A DNA stretch of 64,000 nt from Pseudomonas hygromyciniae (GTDB taxonomy: Bacteria > Pseudomonadota > Gammaproteobacteria > Pseudomonadales > Pseudomonadaceae): NCBI RefSeq assembly GCF_016925675.1, contig NZ_CP070506.1:990501-1054500 (forward strand), read 5' to 3'. Each line of letters opens with the position of its first letter. The first letter of the stretch is position 1. Below, piece after piece: positions 63,460 to 64,000 of this stretch. Both the position numbers and the translations under genes were made by a program. The notes beneath the pieces are model-generated. The model saw only the letters and a program-made list of their open reading frames with translations, had not been told where the DNA came from and searched no databases.

Positions 63460-63748
63460 GGGTTTTTCCTTTGGCAAACGCCGCTTGTTGTTCGGCGCTG
63501 GCTTCTTGCTGGTACTGGGCTTTCCACTCGGCGTACGGCATGCCGTACACCACTTCGCGGGCGTCATCGAGGCTGACCTCGATCTGGCGTTCGTCGGCCT
63601 CGGCCTTGTACCACTTGGACAGGCAGTTGCGGCAGAACCCGGCCAGGTTCATCAGGTCGATGTTTTGTACATCCTTGCGGCTGTCCAGGTGCGCAACCAG
63701 TCGGCGGAAGGCAGCTGCTTCAAGTTCCAGGCGTTGTTGATCGGTCAT
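63452..63748 (-). CDS. DUF1244 domain protein
   Basis: This 98-residue protein fits DUF1244. The conserved segment is LMNLAGFCRNCLSKWYKAEA with Cys pairs, followed by DDAREVVYGMPYAEWKAQYQ. The function is unknown. The ATG at 63748 is chosen over an in-frame GTG at 63757. It sits between folX and the HopJ-family gene with an eight-base overlap to the latter, suggesting a three-gene unit. Confidence 0.92.
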   Translation of the reverse strand: MTDQQRLELEAAAFRRLVAHLDSRKDVQNIDLMNLAGFCRNCLSKWYKAEADERQIEVSLDDAREVVYGMPYAEWKAQYQQEASAEQQAAFAKGKTHD

Positions 63749-63772
63749 AGGGTTCACGCAGATTCAGGGGGG

Positions 63773-64000
63773 TTAACGGCTGGCCGCCAGCGTAATCGAA
63801 ACCGACTCGGCAAAGCGCAGCGCATGGGGCTTGTCGACTTCGACCTCGGCATACAGCACCGACTCATTGCTCATCACCAGGTCCAGCACTTCCTGGGTCA
63901 GACGTTCGAGCAGGGCAAAGCGGTTGCTTTCGACGTGGGCGATGATGGCCTTGGTGATGGTGCGGTAGTTCAAGGCGTGGTCGATATCGTTGTCGCGCAC
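63773..64000 (-). CDS. folX: Dihydroneopterin triphosphate 2'-epimerase FolX, C-terminal part
   Basis: The reading frame is open to the window edge, so the N-terminus is missing. The 76 visible codons encode [39 protein letters not shown] and a final [20 protein letters not shown], the FolX/FolB T-fold pattern with the substrate Glu in [12 protein letters not shown]. FolX epimerises dihydroneopterin triphosphate, probably for pterin cofactors. DUF1244 follows 24 bases after. FolB is the alternative, but the ESVSITL end fits FolX better. Confidence 0.87.
   Translation of the reverse strand: MRDNDIDHALNYRTITKAIIAHVESNRFALLERLTQEVLDLVMSNESVLYAEVEVDKPHALRFAESVSITLAASR

Overview
The window is about 64 kb of high-GC chromosome from a Pseudomonas of the P. 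fluorescens group. The basis is gene order: ychF-pth-rplY-prs-tRNA(Gln)-ispE-lolB-TPR lipoprotein, facing hemA-prfA-prmC-moeB-like-murI-pagL, then phrB, hemH, algW, cysD and cysNC. This is the arrangement I know from Pseudomonas genomes. Short inverted REP-type repeats around GCGGGCTTG cores sit in most intergenic gaps.

Region 1 (1-19.4 kb). After the 3' end of an MFS transporter gene lies a complete Hrp1-family (hrp/rsp) type III secretion cluster with three operons and its own regulators. On the plus strand, sctW-sctV-sctD-sctN-sctO-sctP-sctQ-sctR-sctS-sctT-sctU run with mostly 4-base overlaps. On the minus strand, hrpA-hrpB-sctJ-sctK-sctL and hrpF-hrpG-sctC-hrpT-hrpV form two further operons. 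The alternative sigma factor gene hrpL has a good sigma-54 promoter. Each of the three structural operons is preceded by an hrp box (GGAACC-N15/16-CCACNNA type). A single HrpR/HrpS-type sigma-54 activator lies at the far end. This gives the cascade RspR, sigma-54, HrpL, hrp boxes. I see no harpin, translocator or effector gene. SctQ is one fused protein with a well-formed internal start that could yield its C-terminal domain separately.

Region 2 (19.4-32 kb) is conserved housekeeping: translation (ychF, pth, rplY, tRNA-Gln, prfA, prmC), nucleotide and isoprenoid precursors (prs, ispE), outer-membrane lipoprotein sorting (lolB), haem synthesis (hemA), peptidoglycan (murI) and lipid A deacylation (pagL).

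Region 3 (32.5-44.3 kb) looks like a light or photo-oxidative stress island. It holds a photolyase, a MerR regulator of the LitR/CarH type, a cyclopropane-synthase-like lipid methyltransferase, an FAD amine oxidase, DUF1365, an SDR, an NTF2-like protein, DUF2878 and DUF523/DUF1722 in one leftward operon. Next to it are a Trp-rich protein, a renalase-like flavoprotein, a TIGR01777 epimerase and ferrochelatase. Two TGTACA-N12-TGTACA operators flank a good sigma-70 promoter at the head of the operon, and a third, near-matching pair lies between the flavoprotein and epimerase/hemH genes.

Region 4 (44.4-64 kb) holds a TonB-dependent receptor with a DUF4198 partner, the periplasmic protease algW, a Nif3-family protein, sulfate activation (cysD, fused cysNC), an acyltransferase, pta, a DUF3565 protein, slyD, a glutathione peroxidase, an Old Yellow Enzyme, a glycosyltransferase, a dihaem cytochrome c peroxidase with an ANR-like box, cysZ, trxB, a HopJ-family protein, DUF1244 and the 3' part of folX. 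All assignments come from reading the sequence and recalled family knowledge. No database search was run.
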